In this document: piece after piece, positions 55,107 to 64,000 of the stretch
Position numbering within the stretch: position 1 is the first letter of the stretch
Layout of the letters: each line of letters begins with the position of its first letter
Source of the DNA: Gardnerella leopoldii
Lineage (GTDB): Bacteria; Actinomycetota; Actinomycetes; Actinomycetales; Bifidobacteriaceae
Assembly: GCF_003293675.1 (NCBI RefSeq)
Contig: NZ_CP029984.1
Span: forward strand, 434,043-498,042
DNA: 64,000 bases
Direction: 5' to 3'
The notes under the pieces: generated by a model
Seen by the model: only the letters and a program-made list of their open reading frames with translations
What the model was told of the DNA's origin: nothing
Database searches by the model: none
Program-made: the position numbers and the translations under genes

Positions 55107-57584
55107 CTACTCGTTATCGCCTGCGGTTGCAGCGGTAGCGGTGACAGCGCCTGGCTTATCGGTCTTAACGCCTGGCCATACCCAATCGGTGTAGTCTGGG
55201 TGATCAAGACCCTTGTCGACTGCATACTGGAAGGCTTCGAGGCGGAAGTCCTCGAGCTTCTTGATTTCGTCGGCATACTTAGCGGCGTCAACCATGCGCA
55301 ATGCTTCAGCGGTAAGCTCGTAACGATCCATGTCGTTCACACGAACCATATCGTATGGCGTTGTGGTGGAGCCCTGCTCCTTGTAGCCATGAACGTTGAA
55401 GTTATCGTGGTTTGGACGATCATAAATCAAGCCGCGAACGTCATGTGCATAGGAGTGATAAGCGAAGAGGACTGGCTTGTCAGCAGTGAAGAGCTCAGTG
55501 AACTCTTCGTCAGTCAAAGCTTCGTTGTTTTCCTTAGCGGACTGCAACTTGAGCAAGTCAACAACGTTAACAACCTTGAACTTAACGCCAAGCTTGTTCA
55601 ACTTGTCGGCAGCTGCCATCAATTCCTGCTGTGGAACATCGCCAACACCAGCGAGAACAACCTGAACTTCGTCATTGTTCTTAGCGTTGGAAGCCCACTT
55701 CCACTCAGCAGCACCCTTCTCGAGCTCTTCGCGAGCTTCGTCGAGAGTCAACCAAGTAGCAGCTGGCTGCTTACCAGCGAAGATAGCATTAATCATGTTG
55801 GTGGACTTGTAAGCCTTTTCAGCAACAGCAAGCAACATGTTGGAATCTACTGGGAAGTAAATGCCGATTACGTGATCGTTGTTGAAGGTCTTGTTCAAGA
55901 GCACGGAGGTTACGCCTGGATCCTGGTGCGAGAAGCCGTTGTGATCCTGACGCCATACGTGAGAGGACACCAACAAGTTCACAGAGGAGATTGGCTTACG
56001 CCATGGGATCTCACGAACGGTAGCCTCAAGCCACTTTGCGTGCTGGTTCAACATGGAGTCGATAACGTGTACGAAGGACTCGTAGGAGCTCCAGATGCCG
56101 TGACGACCGGTGAGCAAGTAACCTTCGAGGAAGCCTTCCATCTGATGCTCGGAAAGCTGCTCGGTGACCTGACCGGTAACAGCCATGTGCTCATCGACTA
56201 AGCCGGAGAGATAGCCAGCATCCCACTGCTTGTTGGTTACTTCGTAAGCAGCCTGCAAACGGTTGGAAGCAGTCTCATCTGGTCCGAAGATACGGAAGGA
56301 ATCTGGGTTGTTCTTGATGATGTCACGAGTGTAAACGCCAAGACGACGGGTAGCTTCGAGCTGACCCCAGCCGTGACCGAATTCCTTAACTTCCTTGACT
56401 TCGTAATCCTCAAGCTTTGGAAGCTTCAAATCTTCACGAATACGACCACCGTTGGCGTTTGGATTTTCACCAATGCGGAGTTCGCCCTTTGGCATGAAGG
56501 AAAGAACGTCTTCCTTCACAGCGCCCTTTTCATCGAAGAGCTCTTCAGGCTTGTAGGACTTCATCCAGTTCTTCAAAACCTCGAAGTGAGCTTCGGTATC
56601 GCGAGCAGATGCCAGTGGCACCTGGTGTGCACGCCAAGAACCTTCGGTCTTCTTGCCATCGATGAACTTCGGGCAGGTCCAACCCTTTGGAGTGCGGAAG
56701 ATAATCATTGGGTAGTAAGGACGAGTTACATCGTTAGTCTGAGCCTCAGCCTTAATATCGCAAATTTCATCGAAGATAGTTTCGAACATGTCAGCAAAGC
56801 GACGGTGGATGGACATATGATCCTCATCGTCGAAGCCAGCAACGAACTCGTATGGTTCATAACCCATGCCGTGGAAGAACTCATGAAGCTCCTCATCGGA
56901 AATACGGGAAAGAATTGTTGGGTTAGCAATCTTATAGCCGTTCAAGTGCAAGATTGGAAGCACGATACCATCGGTACGTGGGTTCACAAGCTTGTTGGAC
57001 TGCCAACCGGTAGCCAAAGGACCGGTCTCAGCTTCACCATCGCCAACGATTGCTGGAACGAACAAGCTTGGGTTGTTCATAACAGCGCCGTAAGCGTGAG
57101 AAAGTGCGTAACCAAGCTCGCCACCTTCGTGGATGGAACCTGGGGTTTCAGGAGCGAAGTGAGAAGGAATACCGCCTGGGTAAGAGAACTGACGGAAGAA
57201 CTTCTGCAAACCAGCTTCGTCCTTAGTAATCTTTGGATAGTACTCAGTGTAAGTACCGTCGAGGTAAGACTGAGCAGTACCAGCTGGGCCGCCGTGGCCT
57301 GGACCCATGATAATCACGGTGTTCTGCTGGTGATCAGCGATAAAACGATTAATGTGGCCGATAAGGAAGTTAAGACCTGGAGTGGTGCCCCAGTGGCCCA
57401 CCAGACGATGCTTAACGTCTTCGCGAGTGAACGGCTCCTTCATTAGAGGGTTGCTGCGAAGATAAATTTGGCCGATTGCAAGATAGTTGGCAACGCGCCA
57501 GTACTTGTCTACGCCTTCGATAGCTGCCTCGGAAACTGGAGCGTTTAGCTTCTTCCAAGGTGTGCCAATAACAGGACTCGTCAT
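55107..57584 (-). CDS. xfp: Xylulose-5-phosphate/fructose-6-phosphate phosphoketolase
   Basis: The key enzyme of the bifid shunt: thiamine-diphosphate-dependent cleavage of fructose-6-P or xylulose-5-P to acetyl phosphate plus erythrose-4-P or glyceraldehyde-3-P. The 825-aa length is exactly that of bifidobacterial enzymes. Motifs: [46 protein letters not shown], the TPP site [35 protein letters not shown], and [18 protein letters not shown] 57584 has AGGAG five bases upstream; an in-frame start six codons earlier does not. Heavily codon-biased. Followed by its terminator, then pta and ackA on the same strand. Confidence 0.98.
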   Translation of the reverse strand: MTSPVIGTPWKKLNAPVSEAAIEGVDKYWRVANYLAIGQIYLRSNPLMKEPFTREDVKHRLVGHWGTTPGLNFLIGHINRFIADHQQNTVIIMGPGHGGPAGTAQSYLDGTYTEYYPKITKDEAGLQKFFRQFSYPGGIPSHFAPETPGSIHEGGELGYALSHAYGAVMNNPSLFVPAIVGDGEAETGPLATGWQSNKLVNPRTDGIVLPILHLNGYKIANPTILSRISDEELHEFFHGMGYEPYEFVAGFDDEDHMSIHRRFADMFETIFDEICDIKAEAQTNDVTRPYYPMIIFRTPKGWTCPKFIDGKKTEGSWRAHQVPLASARDTEAHFEVLKNWMKSYKPEELFDEKGAVKEDVLSFMPKGELRIGENPNANGGRIREDLKLPKLEDYEVKEVKEFGHGWGQLEATRRLGVYTRDIIKNNPDSFRIFGPDETASNRLQAAYEVTNKQWDAGYLSGLVDEHMAVTGQVTEQLSEHQMEGFLEGYLLTGRHGIWSSYESFVHVIDSMLNQHAKWLEATVREIPWRKPISSVNLLVSSHVWRQDHNGFSHQDPGVTSVLLNKTFNNDHVIGIYFPVDSNMLLAVAEKAYKSTNMINAIFAGKQPAATWLTLDEAREELEKGAAEWKWASNAKNNDEVQVVLAGVGDVPQQELMAAADKLNKLGVKFKVVNVVDLLKLQSAKENNEALTDEEFTELFTADKPVLFAYHSYAHDVRGLIYDRPNHDNFNVHGYKEQGSTTTPYDMVRVNDMDRYELTAEALRMVDAAKYADEIKKLEDFRLEAFQYAVDKGLDHPDYTDWVWPGVKTDKPGAVTATAATAGDNE

Positions 57585-57985
57585 GTGTACTCCTGTACTC
57601 AAGCACTTTTCAGTGCAATTTGATCATTACCATTTGGTTATAGAGACTGGAAAACAAATGTATTACAGCTCTTTTTCCATCCGTTTCAGTATAGTGCCAG
57701 CGTCTGACTTTTGTTCGTTTGGTTACTTCTTCGTGCATTTGTGTTGAAAAAATGTGTGATTATGTGCGTAAAAAATGAGCCATTTGTATAGATTATGTTA
57801 TATTTAATGTTCATTTTATACTTTATAGTTAAGCGTTTCGCACAAAAATCTACCAACGTTATTTGCAGTGTTAGACTGTACGTGTAACTTTTGTGTTTAA
57901 TTTTCGGCGTTTTGTAATTACGTAACGTCGCAAAGTTTCACTATTATAAGTTGAATCGTGTTAGAACTTATATATAAGGAGAATC
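57585..57985. other. Divergent intergenic region xfp / guaA
   Basis: About 400 AT-rich bases between two highly expressed divergent genes. A TATACT (minus strand, 57689-57694) could be the xfp -10 but lacks a good -35. Near guaA a TTGTAATTACGTAACG stretch contains the GTAATTAC palindrome, and TATTATAAG may be a -10. No riboswitch that I recognise. Confidence 0.4.
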
Positions 57986-59548
57986 ATGGCAAAAGGACCA
58001 GTGCTTGTCGTTGATTTTGGCGCTCAATATGCTCAGCTTATTGCTCGTCGAGTGCGCGAAGCAAATGTGTATTCAGAACTTGTTCCTCACTCTATGCCAG
58101 TTGACGAAATGCTTGCTAAGGATCCTCAAGCTATTATTCTTTCAGGCGGTCCTGCTTCTGTTTATGAACCAGGTGCTCCTGACATTGATCCAAAGATTTT
58201 TGAAGCAGGTGTACCGGTTCTTGGTATTTGCTATGGCTTCCAGGTAATGGCTCATGAGCTTGGTGGCGATGTCGATAAAGCTGCACTTGGTGAGTATGGC
58301 AAGACTGCTGCAACTATTGATGATTCTGAAGGTTTACTTTCCGGATCCCCATCTGCGCAGAATACTTGGATGAGTCACGGTGTTGCTGTTAAGCGTGCTC
58401 CAGAAGGTTTTACGGTTTTGGCTCACACAGAAGGTGCTCCAGTTGCAGCAATGCAAGACGAAAGTCGCAAACTCTACGGTGTGCAATGGCATCCAGAAGT
58501 TAAACACACTCCATTGGGTCAGGAACTTATATCTACATTCTTACATAAGTGTGCAGGACTAGATAATAATTGGAATCCTTCTAATATTATTGAGGATCAA
58601 GTTGCTAAGATTCGTGAAGAAGTTGGCGACGCGCAAGTTATTTGTGGTCTTTCTGGCGGCGTAGATTCTGCTGTTGCTGCAGCATTGGTACATAAAGCAA
58701 TTGGCAATCAGCTTACTTGCGTTTTTGTTGACCACGGTTTGCTTCGTAAAGGCGAAGTTGAGCAGGTTAAGCATGATTTTGTTGAAGCAACAGGCATTAA
58801 ACTTATTGCAGTTGATGCAGAAGATGACTTTTTGAACGCACTTAAAGGCGTGAGTGAGCCGGAGCGCAAGCGTAAGATTATTGGCGAGAAGTTTATACGC
58901 ACTTTTGAAAAAGCTCAGCGTCAAGTTATCGAAGAAGCTGGAAAATCTGGAGCAGAAGTTAAGTTCCTTGTGCAAGGCACGCTTTACCCGGATGTAGTTG
59001 AATCCGGTGGCGGTGATGGTGCTGCAAACATCAAATCTCATCACAATGTTGGAGGTTTGCCAAAAGATTTGAAGTTTAAGCTTATTGAACCTTTGCGTAC
59101 TTTGTTTAAGGATGAAGTTCGTGCTATTGGAACTGAGCTTGGACTTCCAGATGAAATTGTTTGGCGTCAGCCATTCCCAGGACCTGGTTTAGGTATTCGT
59201 ATCGTGGGCGAGATTACACGCGAACGCTTAGCTGTTCTTCGTGAAGCAGATGCTATTGCGCGCGAAGAGCTTTCTAAAGCTGGATTGGATCGCGACATTT
59301 GGCAATGCCCAGTCGTTTTGCTTGCTGATGTTCATTCTGTTGGTGTTCAAGGTGATGAGCGTACATATGGTTCTCCAATTGTTTTGCGTCCTGTGAGCTC
59401 TGAGGATGCTATGACAGCTGATTGGTCTCGTGTGCCTTACGATGTGTTGGCAAATATTTCTACTCGAATCACGAATGAATGCCGTCAAATTAATCGTGTA
59501 GTGCTTGATGTAACGTCTAAGCCGCCTGCCACGATTGAGTGGGAGTGA
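57986..59548 (+). CDS. guaA: GMP synthase (glutamine-hydrolysing)
   Basis: Converts XMP to GMP using glutamine and ATP. The 520-aa protein has the class I glutaminase domain ([41 protein letters not shown] with the catalytic Cys, [11 protein letters not shown] with His and Glu), the ATP-pyrophosphatase loop [18 protein letters not shown], and the C-terminal dimer domain ending [17 protein letters not shown] lies four bases ahead of ATG 57986. Confidence 0.98.
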   Translation: MAKGPVLVVDFGAQYAQLIARRVREANVYSELVPHSMPVDEMLAKDPQAIILSGGPASVYEPGAPDIDPKIFEAGVPVLGICYGFQVMAHELGGDVDKAALGEYGKTAATIDDSEGLLSGSPSAQNTWMSHGVAVKRAPEGFTVLAHTEGAPVAAMQDESRKLYGVQWHPEVKHTPLGQELISTFLHKCAGLDNNWNPSNIIEDQVAKIREEVGDAQVICGLSGGVDSAVAAALVHKAIGNQLTCVFVDHGLLRKGEVEQVKHDFVEATGIKLIAVDAEDDFLNALKGVSEPERKRKIIGEKFIRTFEKAQRQVIEEAGKSGAEVKFLVQGTLYPDVVESGGGDGAANIKSHHNVGGLPKDLKFKLIEPLRTLFKDEVRAIGTELGLPDEIVWRQPFPGPGLGIRIVGEITRERLAVLREADAIAREELSKAGLDRDIWQCPVVLLADVHSVGVQGDERTYGSPIVLRPVSSEDAMTADWSRVPYDVLANISTRITNECRQINRVVLDVTSKPPATIEWE

Positions 59549-59580
59549 CAGTTTTTGATGAGAATTATTGACCGAAATAT

Positions 59581-59612
59581 AAACATATGTTTATACAGTA
59601 AAACATATGTTT
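59581..59612. repeat. Two identical 12-bp palindromes spaced two helical turns apart
   Basis: AAACATATGTTT occurs at 59581-59592 and again at 59601-59612; centre-to-centre distance is 20 bp. Both copies are followed by AT. Such a pair is what a dimeric repressor binding side by side would use. Confidence 0.7.
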
Positions 59613-59650
59613 ATTTTCATTAAAAACTGTAATAATTACCGATTTTTATA

Positions 59651-59680
59651 AAGCACTTCGTGAAAATGGAGTGCTTTTTT
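59651..59680 (+). terminator. Terminator of guaA
   Basis: AAAGCACT and AGTGCTTT form a stem followed by a T run, about 100 bases after the guaA stop. Confidence 0.8.
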
Positions 59681-60069
59681 CTGTATATTGGTGTGTCGAA
59701 TTTTCTAAAAACAGGTAAATTTTCGAATTTTATCGATATTTAATGAATATTTTAGTAGTAAATACTGTTGTTTTTAATTGTTTATAATGTTTAAACGATA
59801 TAATGAATTTTACATGAAACAACAGTATGAGCTGTAACAGTAGTTGTTGGCTGGGTGTAAAAACTGCTGCTCGTAGTAGCTCTTACTACTTTGCTTCATT
59901 GCGGAACCGTGAATTTTGTATGTGTAGTTTTACTGTGCTACGAAACTAATCGTGTATTTCGAATAGTTTCGCCTACGGTATCGTTTGCGAAGTTTGTAAG
60001 ATATTTTTTGCCGCCAATAATTGCGTAAGCCGCTCAAACTATATCGATTAATATGGTAAGGAGAGTTAC

Positions 60070-61458
60070 GTGGACGGCATTCTGTCAGTACTGCTCGATA
60101 TTTTCAGACAGCCATCTGTTATAGTTGCGCTTATTTCCTTTATTGGGCTTGCAGTGCAAAGAAAGAAATTCTCGGATATTTTGCAAGGATCAATCCGTAC
60201 CCTTGTTGGTTTTCTTGTTTTAGCAGCTGGTTCTGGAGTTATTACTGAAGCGTTGAATCCATTTGGCAAAATGTTTCAATACGCATTTCATGTGCAAGGC
60301 GTAGTGCCGAATAATGAAGCAATTATTGGAACTGTTTTATTGAAGTATGGCTCTGAATCTGCGCTTATTTTCTTCTTTGGAATGATTGTTAATATTATTC
60401 TTTCTATTACTTCTCGTTTTAAATTTATCTATTTAACGGGTCACGTAGCTTTCTATATGGCAAGTATGCTTGCTGTTATATTTAATGTTGCTGGTTTTAG
60501 CATGTGGGAAGTCCTTTTATGGGGTTCAATTGCTCAAGGATTGTTTACGACAATTTCTCCAGCACTGGTGCAGCCGTTTATGAAAAAAGCTTCAGGCAAA
60601 GATGATGTTGCTTTAGGACATCCTGCTGGTACTGGTGTTGCTTTAGGTGCGTTAATTGCAAAGATTACTGCTTCAAAAAAGCGTCCTTCTAAGTCAACTG
60701 AGGATATTAAATTCCCAGCAGCATTGGGATTCTTGCGTGATACAACAGTTCTTATCACGCTTTCTATGGCTGTTATTTATATCGTAGTGGCTCTTTTTGC
60801 TGGATCTTCGTATGTCGAAACACATTTATCTAATGGTCAAAACTCCATTGTTTTCGTTATGTTGAAGGCTGCAACTTTTGCTGCAGGTGTTTATATTATT
60901 CTTGCAGGCGTGCAGATTGTTCTTGACGAAATTGTTCCAGCTTTTAAGGGAATATCGGAAAAGCTTGTTAAAAATGCTCGTCCTGCTTTAGATGCACCAA
61001 TGACTTTTGGCTTTGCTCCTAATGCTGTTCTTATTGGCTTCTTGGCTAGTTTCTTTGGCGGCTTGCTTGGAATGACGTTTATGGCGATTTTGGGAACGAC
61101 AATTATTATTCCTGGAATTGTTGCGCATTTTATGGCTGGTGGTGCTGCAGGAGTATTTGGTAATGGTCAAGGTGGAATACGTGGTTGCTTGACTGCATCA
61201 TTTATTAATGGCCTTTTCATTACTTTCCTTCCGTTGTTCCTTTTGCCAGTGCTTGGCAATTTAGGAAGTGCAAATTCTACATATTCTGATGCAGATTATG
61301 GCGTATTTGGTGTAATACTTGGTCACGTAAATATTGTCGGTGGTCGTACTGTTCTAATTTCTGTAATACTTATTGCACTAATATTGTTCTATTCTGTTTC
61401 GATATTGATGAATAAACGCGATTCTAATAATTTTGAAAAAGTTGAAGAAATAAAATAA
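60070..61458 (+). CDS. PTS ascorbate-type IIC membrane component (UlaA/SgaT family)
   Basis: A 462-aa polytopic protein with about ten hydrophobic segments. Blocks such as SDILQGSIRTLVGFLVLAAGSGV, EAIIGTVLLKYGSESALIFFFGM, FIYLTGHVAFYMASM and the later APNAVLIGFLASFFGG, HFMAGGAAGVFGNGQGG and FGVILGHVNIVGGRT match the L-ascorbate PTS IIC family. Start is GTG 60070 with AAGGAGAG seven bases upstream. No IIA or IIB partner is in the window, so it is either served by components elsewhere or an orphan. Substrate could be ascorbate or another sugar acid. A GntR-type regulator gene follows. Confidence 0.88.
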   Translation: MDGILSVLLDIFRQPSVIVALISFIGLAVQRKKFSDILQGSIRTLVGFLVLAAGSGVITEALNPFGKMFQYAFHVQGVVPNNEAIIGTVLLKYGSESALIFFFGMIVNIILSITSRFKFIYLTGHVAFYMASMLAVIFNVAGFSMWEVLLWGSIAQGLFTTISPALVQPFMKKASGKDDVALGHPAGTGVALGALIAKITASKKRPSKSTEDIKFPAALGFLRDTTVLITLSMAVIYIVVALFAGSSYVETHLSNGQNSIVFVMLKAATFAAGVYIILAGVQIVLDEIVPAFKGISEKLVKNARPALDAPMTFGFAPNAVLIGFLASFFGGLLGMTFMAILGTTIIIPGIVAHFMAGGAAGVFGNGQGGIRGCLTASFINGLFITFLPLFLLPVLGNLGSANSTYSDADYGVFGVILGHVNIVGGRTVLISVILIALILFYSVSILMNKRDSNNFEKVEEIK

Positions 61459-61586
61459 GTAAAGAAAATAAAAATACAATTAAATAATTGTGTAGACATA
61501 GATTAAATTCTTTTTACTCATTTTCCTATTTGTTTGTACATTTTATGTTAGGACTGATAGGATAACAGAGTTATTAGTTTTGCATG

Positions 61587-61637
61587 AGCCGTTGTTACTA
61601 TGCTGTGTTTTACACAAACTAGTATCAGCGGCTTTTT
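61587..61637 (+). terminator. Terminator between the PTS gene and the GntR gene
   Basis: AGCCGTTGTTACTA pairs with TAGTATCAGCGGCT (one mismatch, one G-T pair), with a nested TGTG/CACA pairing, followed by TTTTT. Confidence 0.8.
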
Positions 61638-61668
61638 CATGCTAGCGCTTAGTTAGGGGAGAGTGATA

Positions 61669-62399
61669 ATGGTCGACGGTGTGCCTAAATATATTGCTGT
61701 GCGAGATAATCTACGCGCTCGTATTGATTCTATGGAAGCTAACGAACAATTACCTCCTGAAATTGAATTGTGCAAACAGTACAATGTGAGTCGTATCACT
61801 TTGAGGCATGCAGTTGATAATCTTATTACTGAAGGATTACTTGTTCGTGAGCAGGGTAGGGGAACATTTCGAGCTTCTTCAATTATTCATACTTATAATC
61901 AGGAAGTGATTTCTGATCGCGCGCAAGGATTTTATGAGCAGGCTTATTCTAATGATGCAAAAGTTAGAATAAAAGTTATTGAAAAAGATGTTATTCACGA
62001 TGAAGATGCTGCTGCTCGTTTAGGTCTTGATCCAGAAGATGAGTTGATATGTTTGAAACGCTTGCGCTATGTTGACGATGTTTTATCGCGTTATAGTGTG
62101 ATTTATTTGTCTGCTTCGCGTTTTCCTAAAATTTTGACGCATGATTTTTCAGATGATTCGTTAGCTGATTTTTGTTCAAAGCGTACGCTGTTCAGCTTGT
62201 AGAAAATGAGGTGTCTGTGCATGTAGAAGAGCTGTGTGACCGGCTTGCGGCAGTACTGAATGTTGAAGTTGGAACTTCTGTAATTGCAGCTTATTCTACT
62301 GTAAAAGATAAGTTTGGCACGATTATTGCTTTTGGTGCAGCTGTTTATACGCCAAATTCTGGCGAGATTCGTTTCCATTTGCATTCAAATGCTGCTTAA
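61669..62399 (+). pseudogene. GntR/UTRA-family regulator split by a one-base frameshift
   Basis: The first frame encodes a GntR winged-helix domain (PPEIELCKQYNVSRITLRHAVDNLITEGLLVREQGRGTF) and the start of a UTRA ligand domain, then breaks off at a stop near 62202. The remaining UTRA part (KAYAVQLVENEVSVHVEELCDRLAAVLNVE to the stop at 62399) is in another frame. Adding one T to the TTTTT at 62169-62173 would join both into a protein of about 243 aa, the normal family size. ATG 61669 has GGGGAG upstream. It would be the natural regulator of the adjacent PTS gene. Real mutation, phase variation or a sequencing error at the homopolymer are all possible. Confidence 0.85.
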
Positions 62400-62465
62400 T
62401 TAAATTTTTTAGGGCTAGCTAAGATGATCTTCTTAGCTAACACCTTTTTTGCGTTAGAAAACAAT

Positions 62466-62497
62466 AAAACCTTGCTGGCTTTCCAGCAAGGTTTTTT
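62466..62497. terminator. Bidirectional terminator between GntR gene and tRNA-Leu
   Basis: AAAACCTTGCTGG and CCAGCAAGGTTTT form a 13-bp perfect stem with a CTTT loop; T run on the plus strand and A run on the other side. Confidence 0.92.
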
Positions 62498-62499
62498 CG

Positions 62500-62587
62500 T
62501 GTCCGGAGCGGGAGTTGAACCCGCACGCCTGTAACAAATAGGCACTAGCACCTCAAGCTAGCGCGTCTACCATTCCGCCACCCGGAC
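62500..62587 (-). tRNA. tRNA-Leu (anticodon GAG)
   Basis: Read on the minus strand: acceptor GTCCGGG/TCCGGAC, anticodon stem CTAGC/GCTAG with loop TTGAGGT giving GAG, a long variable arm, T-arm GCGGG-TTCAACT-CCCGC, discriminator A. This is a normal class II leucine tRNA of 88 nt, in contrast to the CAA tRNA at 24761. Confidence 0.95.
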
Positions 62588-62701
62588 AGGTGTTTTAGAC
62601 AACAGATAAGACTATAACATCTTTTTTTCTTCTTCGCTTCGGCGTGTTGAAAAAATTACGAATTTTCAAAATATTTATATATGAAAATAGTAATAATAGT
62701 T

Positions 62702-64000
62702 TTAAATTATGCTATTTTCAGTATAAAAATCTCCTTTACTATCTTGTTTAAAATCAATAACATTCACTGGCTTTTTTGCCAAGTTTCCATCAAAGTCAAT
62801 GAACGAGTGTTGTGGCAATGAAGAAATATCATGTTTTGGATAGTCTCTTCTAAAGAAAGCACCTCTAGATTCATGTCTAGCAAGTGAAGATTGTAATACT
62901 GCTTTTGCAAGTAGTGACATGTTCTTTATTTCCCATATTGCAGTAATTTCTTGGTTAAAAACTAAATTATCGCTATGAATGTGTAATGACTGAATTTTAG
63001 GATCTATAAATTCTTGTATGTCATTGAGTGCTTTCTTAATTGATTGTTCGTCGCATGATATTGCAACAGCGTTTTCCATGATTTTTCCTAAATCTGCAAA
63101 TAATTTATAAGGATTATCTTCTTCTATTTGTGAAGATTCGTCGTTATAACTGTTGTCTGTAAAATCTGTAACTTGCTTCGCACTCGTTTCCATAAGCTGA
63201 TTAAGTTCATTATTTCTTTGTTTATATAAGACTTGTAGTGCAACATTACTTGAGATAGTTTTATTGGTTTCGTTCGTTTCGTTCGTTTCATTGATTTCGT
63301 TACTGTTAGTTTCATCATCCTTGTTTAAGTTTTTCAATTCCTTTGCTATTGTTGCTCCCGCACGATTTCCAAAAAGGCATGCGTCAAGCAAGGAGTTTCC
63401 TCCTAATCGATTAGCTCCGTGCACTCCTACGCATGAGCATTCTCCGGCAGCGTATAAACCATAAACAATATTTTGGTTGTTATTTTGCCATCTATATACT
63501 TTTCCATTCAAAGTTATCGGTATTCCGCCCATTGTGTAGTGAGCTGTAGGGCGAATTGGGACTAAATCGCAAGTTGGGTCAAGATGAGCATATTTTTCAA
63601 TAGTTTCTGTAACTTGTGGCAAGTATCCTAACATATTTTCTCGGCTGATATGTGTCATATCTAGCCAAACACAATCGTTATGCGAATTGCTTTGTTGCGT
63701 AGTTGTTGAATCGTTTACACCTCTTCCTTCGCGAATTTCTTTGGCAATTGCACGAGAAACAACATCTCTTGGAGCTAAATCTGCATGTACTTCATCGTAT
63801 TTTTTCATAAAAGCTTCGCCATTTGAGTTCCTAAGCACGCCGCCTTCAGCTCTTGCTGCTTCTGAAAGCAGAATGCCAGTATGAGCTAGTCCAGTAGGGT
63901 GGAATTGAATGAACTCGCAGTCTTCAAGTTGTAATCCTGCTTTTAGAGCTAAAGCCATGCCATCGCCTGTTAAATCCCACGAATTAGATGTTGTTGCAAA
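62702..64000 (-). CDS. Fumarate reductase / succinate dehydrogenase flavoprotein subunit (partial)
   Basis: The C-terminal 432 residues are visible; the N-terminus lies beyond the right edge (the frame is open to 64000 and reads TTSNSWDLTGDGMALA, a conserved FAD-domain segment). Motifs: EFIQFHPTGL, RDVVSRAIAKEI (catalytic Arg), RPTAHYTMGGIPI, YAAGECSCVGVHGANRLGGNSLLDACLFG and the C-terminal helical domain with ARHESRGAFFRRDYP. This fits FrdA/SdhA; NadB is less likely because of the C-terminal domain. An Asn-Glu-Thr repeat insertion follows the FAD domain. Iron-sulfur and membrane partners are not in view. It stands behind tRNA-Leu on the same strand. Confidence 0.9.
   Translation of the reverse strand, partial: FATTSNSWDLTGDGMALALKAGLQLEDCEFIQFHPTGLAHTGILLSEAARAEGGVLRNSNGEAFMKKYDEVHADLAPRDVVSRAIAKEIREGRGVNDSTTTQQSNSHNDCVWLDMTHISRENMLGYLPQVTETIEKYAHLDPTCDLVPIRPTAHYTMGGIPITLNGKVYRWQNNNQNIVYGLYAAGECSCVGVHGANRLGGNSLLDACLFGNRAGATIAKELKNLNKDDETNSNEINETNETNETNKTISSNVALQVLYKQRNNELNQLMETSAKQVTDFTDNSYNDESSQIEEDNPYKLFADLGKIMENAVAISCDEQSIKKALNDIQEFIDPKIQSLHIHSDNLVFNQEITAIWEIKNMSLLAKAVLQSSLARHESRGAFFRRDYPKHDISSLPQHSFIDFDGNLAKKPVNVIDFKQDSKGDFYTENSII
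63265..63310 (-). repeat. Short tandem repeat encoding Asn-Glu-Thr units
   Basis: Inside the flavoprotein gene a 9-bp unit is repeated about three times with variants, encoding EINETNETNETNKT. The length is a multiple of three, so changes alter only the linker length. Confidence 0.75.

Larger units (their letters stand above)
59549..60069 (+). other. 520-bp intergenic region guaA / ulaA-like gene
   Basis: No gene seen. It holds two copies of the palindrome AAACATATGTTT, a guaA terminator, two TATAAT boxes (59783-59788, 59799-59804) that may belong to promoters of the PTS gene, and hairpins GTAGTA/TACTAC near 59874 and CGAAACTA/TAGTTTCG (59941-59948 and 59964-59971) in what would be a long 5' leader. 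Confidence 0.5.

Noticed and set aside
55200..57446. Two open frames of 333 and 357 codons antisense to xfp
   Set aside because: Produced by the biased codon use of xfp; no ribosome sites or family motifs.
62103..62384. 93-codon frame antisense to the broken GntR gene
   Set aside because: No motif, and the plus-strand UTRA sequence is recognisable across the same bases.

Overview
The window looks like chromosomal DNA from a low-GC member of the Bifidobacteriaceae, most likely Gardnerella. The strongest pointers are a phosphoketolase of typical bifidobacterial length (825 aa) next to acetate kinase and phosphate acetyltransferase (the end of the bifid shunt), actinobacterial families (CarD, ANTAR response regulator, TM2 protein, DUF5719, MenA-like prenyltransferase), and starch/glycogen enzymes including a wall-anchored amylopullulanase. 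I see no prophage, IS element, CRISPR array or rRNA. The assignment is made from gene content only.

Layout. 1-7.6 kb: cell-envelope genes (one partial and one complete LytR-CpsA-Psr-type gene, a giant family 2 glycosyltransferase, DUF5719, a zincin-fold relative). 7.7-9.5 kb: HAD phosphatase and ComF. 9.5-13.7 kb (minus strand): glgB followed closely by a response regulator and histidine kinase. 13.9-21.8 kb: carD, a lipoprotein of the metal-SBP fold lacking the expected metal ligands, folD, rpsA, a TM2 protein, coaE, uvrB. 22.1-22.7 kb: a RelB/DinJ-YafQ toxin-antitoxin pair. 23-24.5 kb: pyk behind a lac-operator-like palindrome. 24.8-32.8 kb: an unusual tRNA with anticodon CAA and two related extracellular starch-degrading genes. 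33-36.2 kb: a zinc-ribbon/VWA/C-type-lectin membrane protein and a GH3 glycosidase.

36.3-40.3 kb holds the most interesting system: a promoter, a 34-codon leader ORF with three consecutive Trp codons plus a fourth, a strong intrinsic terminator, then an ECF-type S component resembling TrpP, followed by a fused EcfA-A' ATPase and EcfT. This reads as a tryptophan-attenuated ECF uptake system. A menA-like prenyltransferase follows.

41.7-48.8 kb: ANTAR regulator, polA, a NIF3-family gene, glgX. 48.9-51.7 kb: a DUF998-like membrane protein, tRNA-Pro and aroA. 51.7-57.6 kb (minus): ackA, pta and xfp, which together turn sugar phosphates into acetyl phosphate, acetyl-CoA and acetate with ATP gain. 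58-64 kb: guaA, an orphan ascorbate-type PTS IIC, a GntR/UTRA regulator broken by a one-base shift, tRNA-Leu(GAG), and a fumarate reductase/succinate dehydrogenase flavoprotein gene cut by the window end.

Metabolically the window combines storage glycogen turnover (glgB, glgX), extracellular starch attack (two secreted enzymes), glycolytic pyruvate kinase and the phosphoketolase-acetate route. MenA-like and Frd/Sdh-like genes raise the question of quinone-linked fumarate reduction in a group regarded as fermentative.
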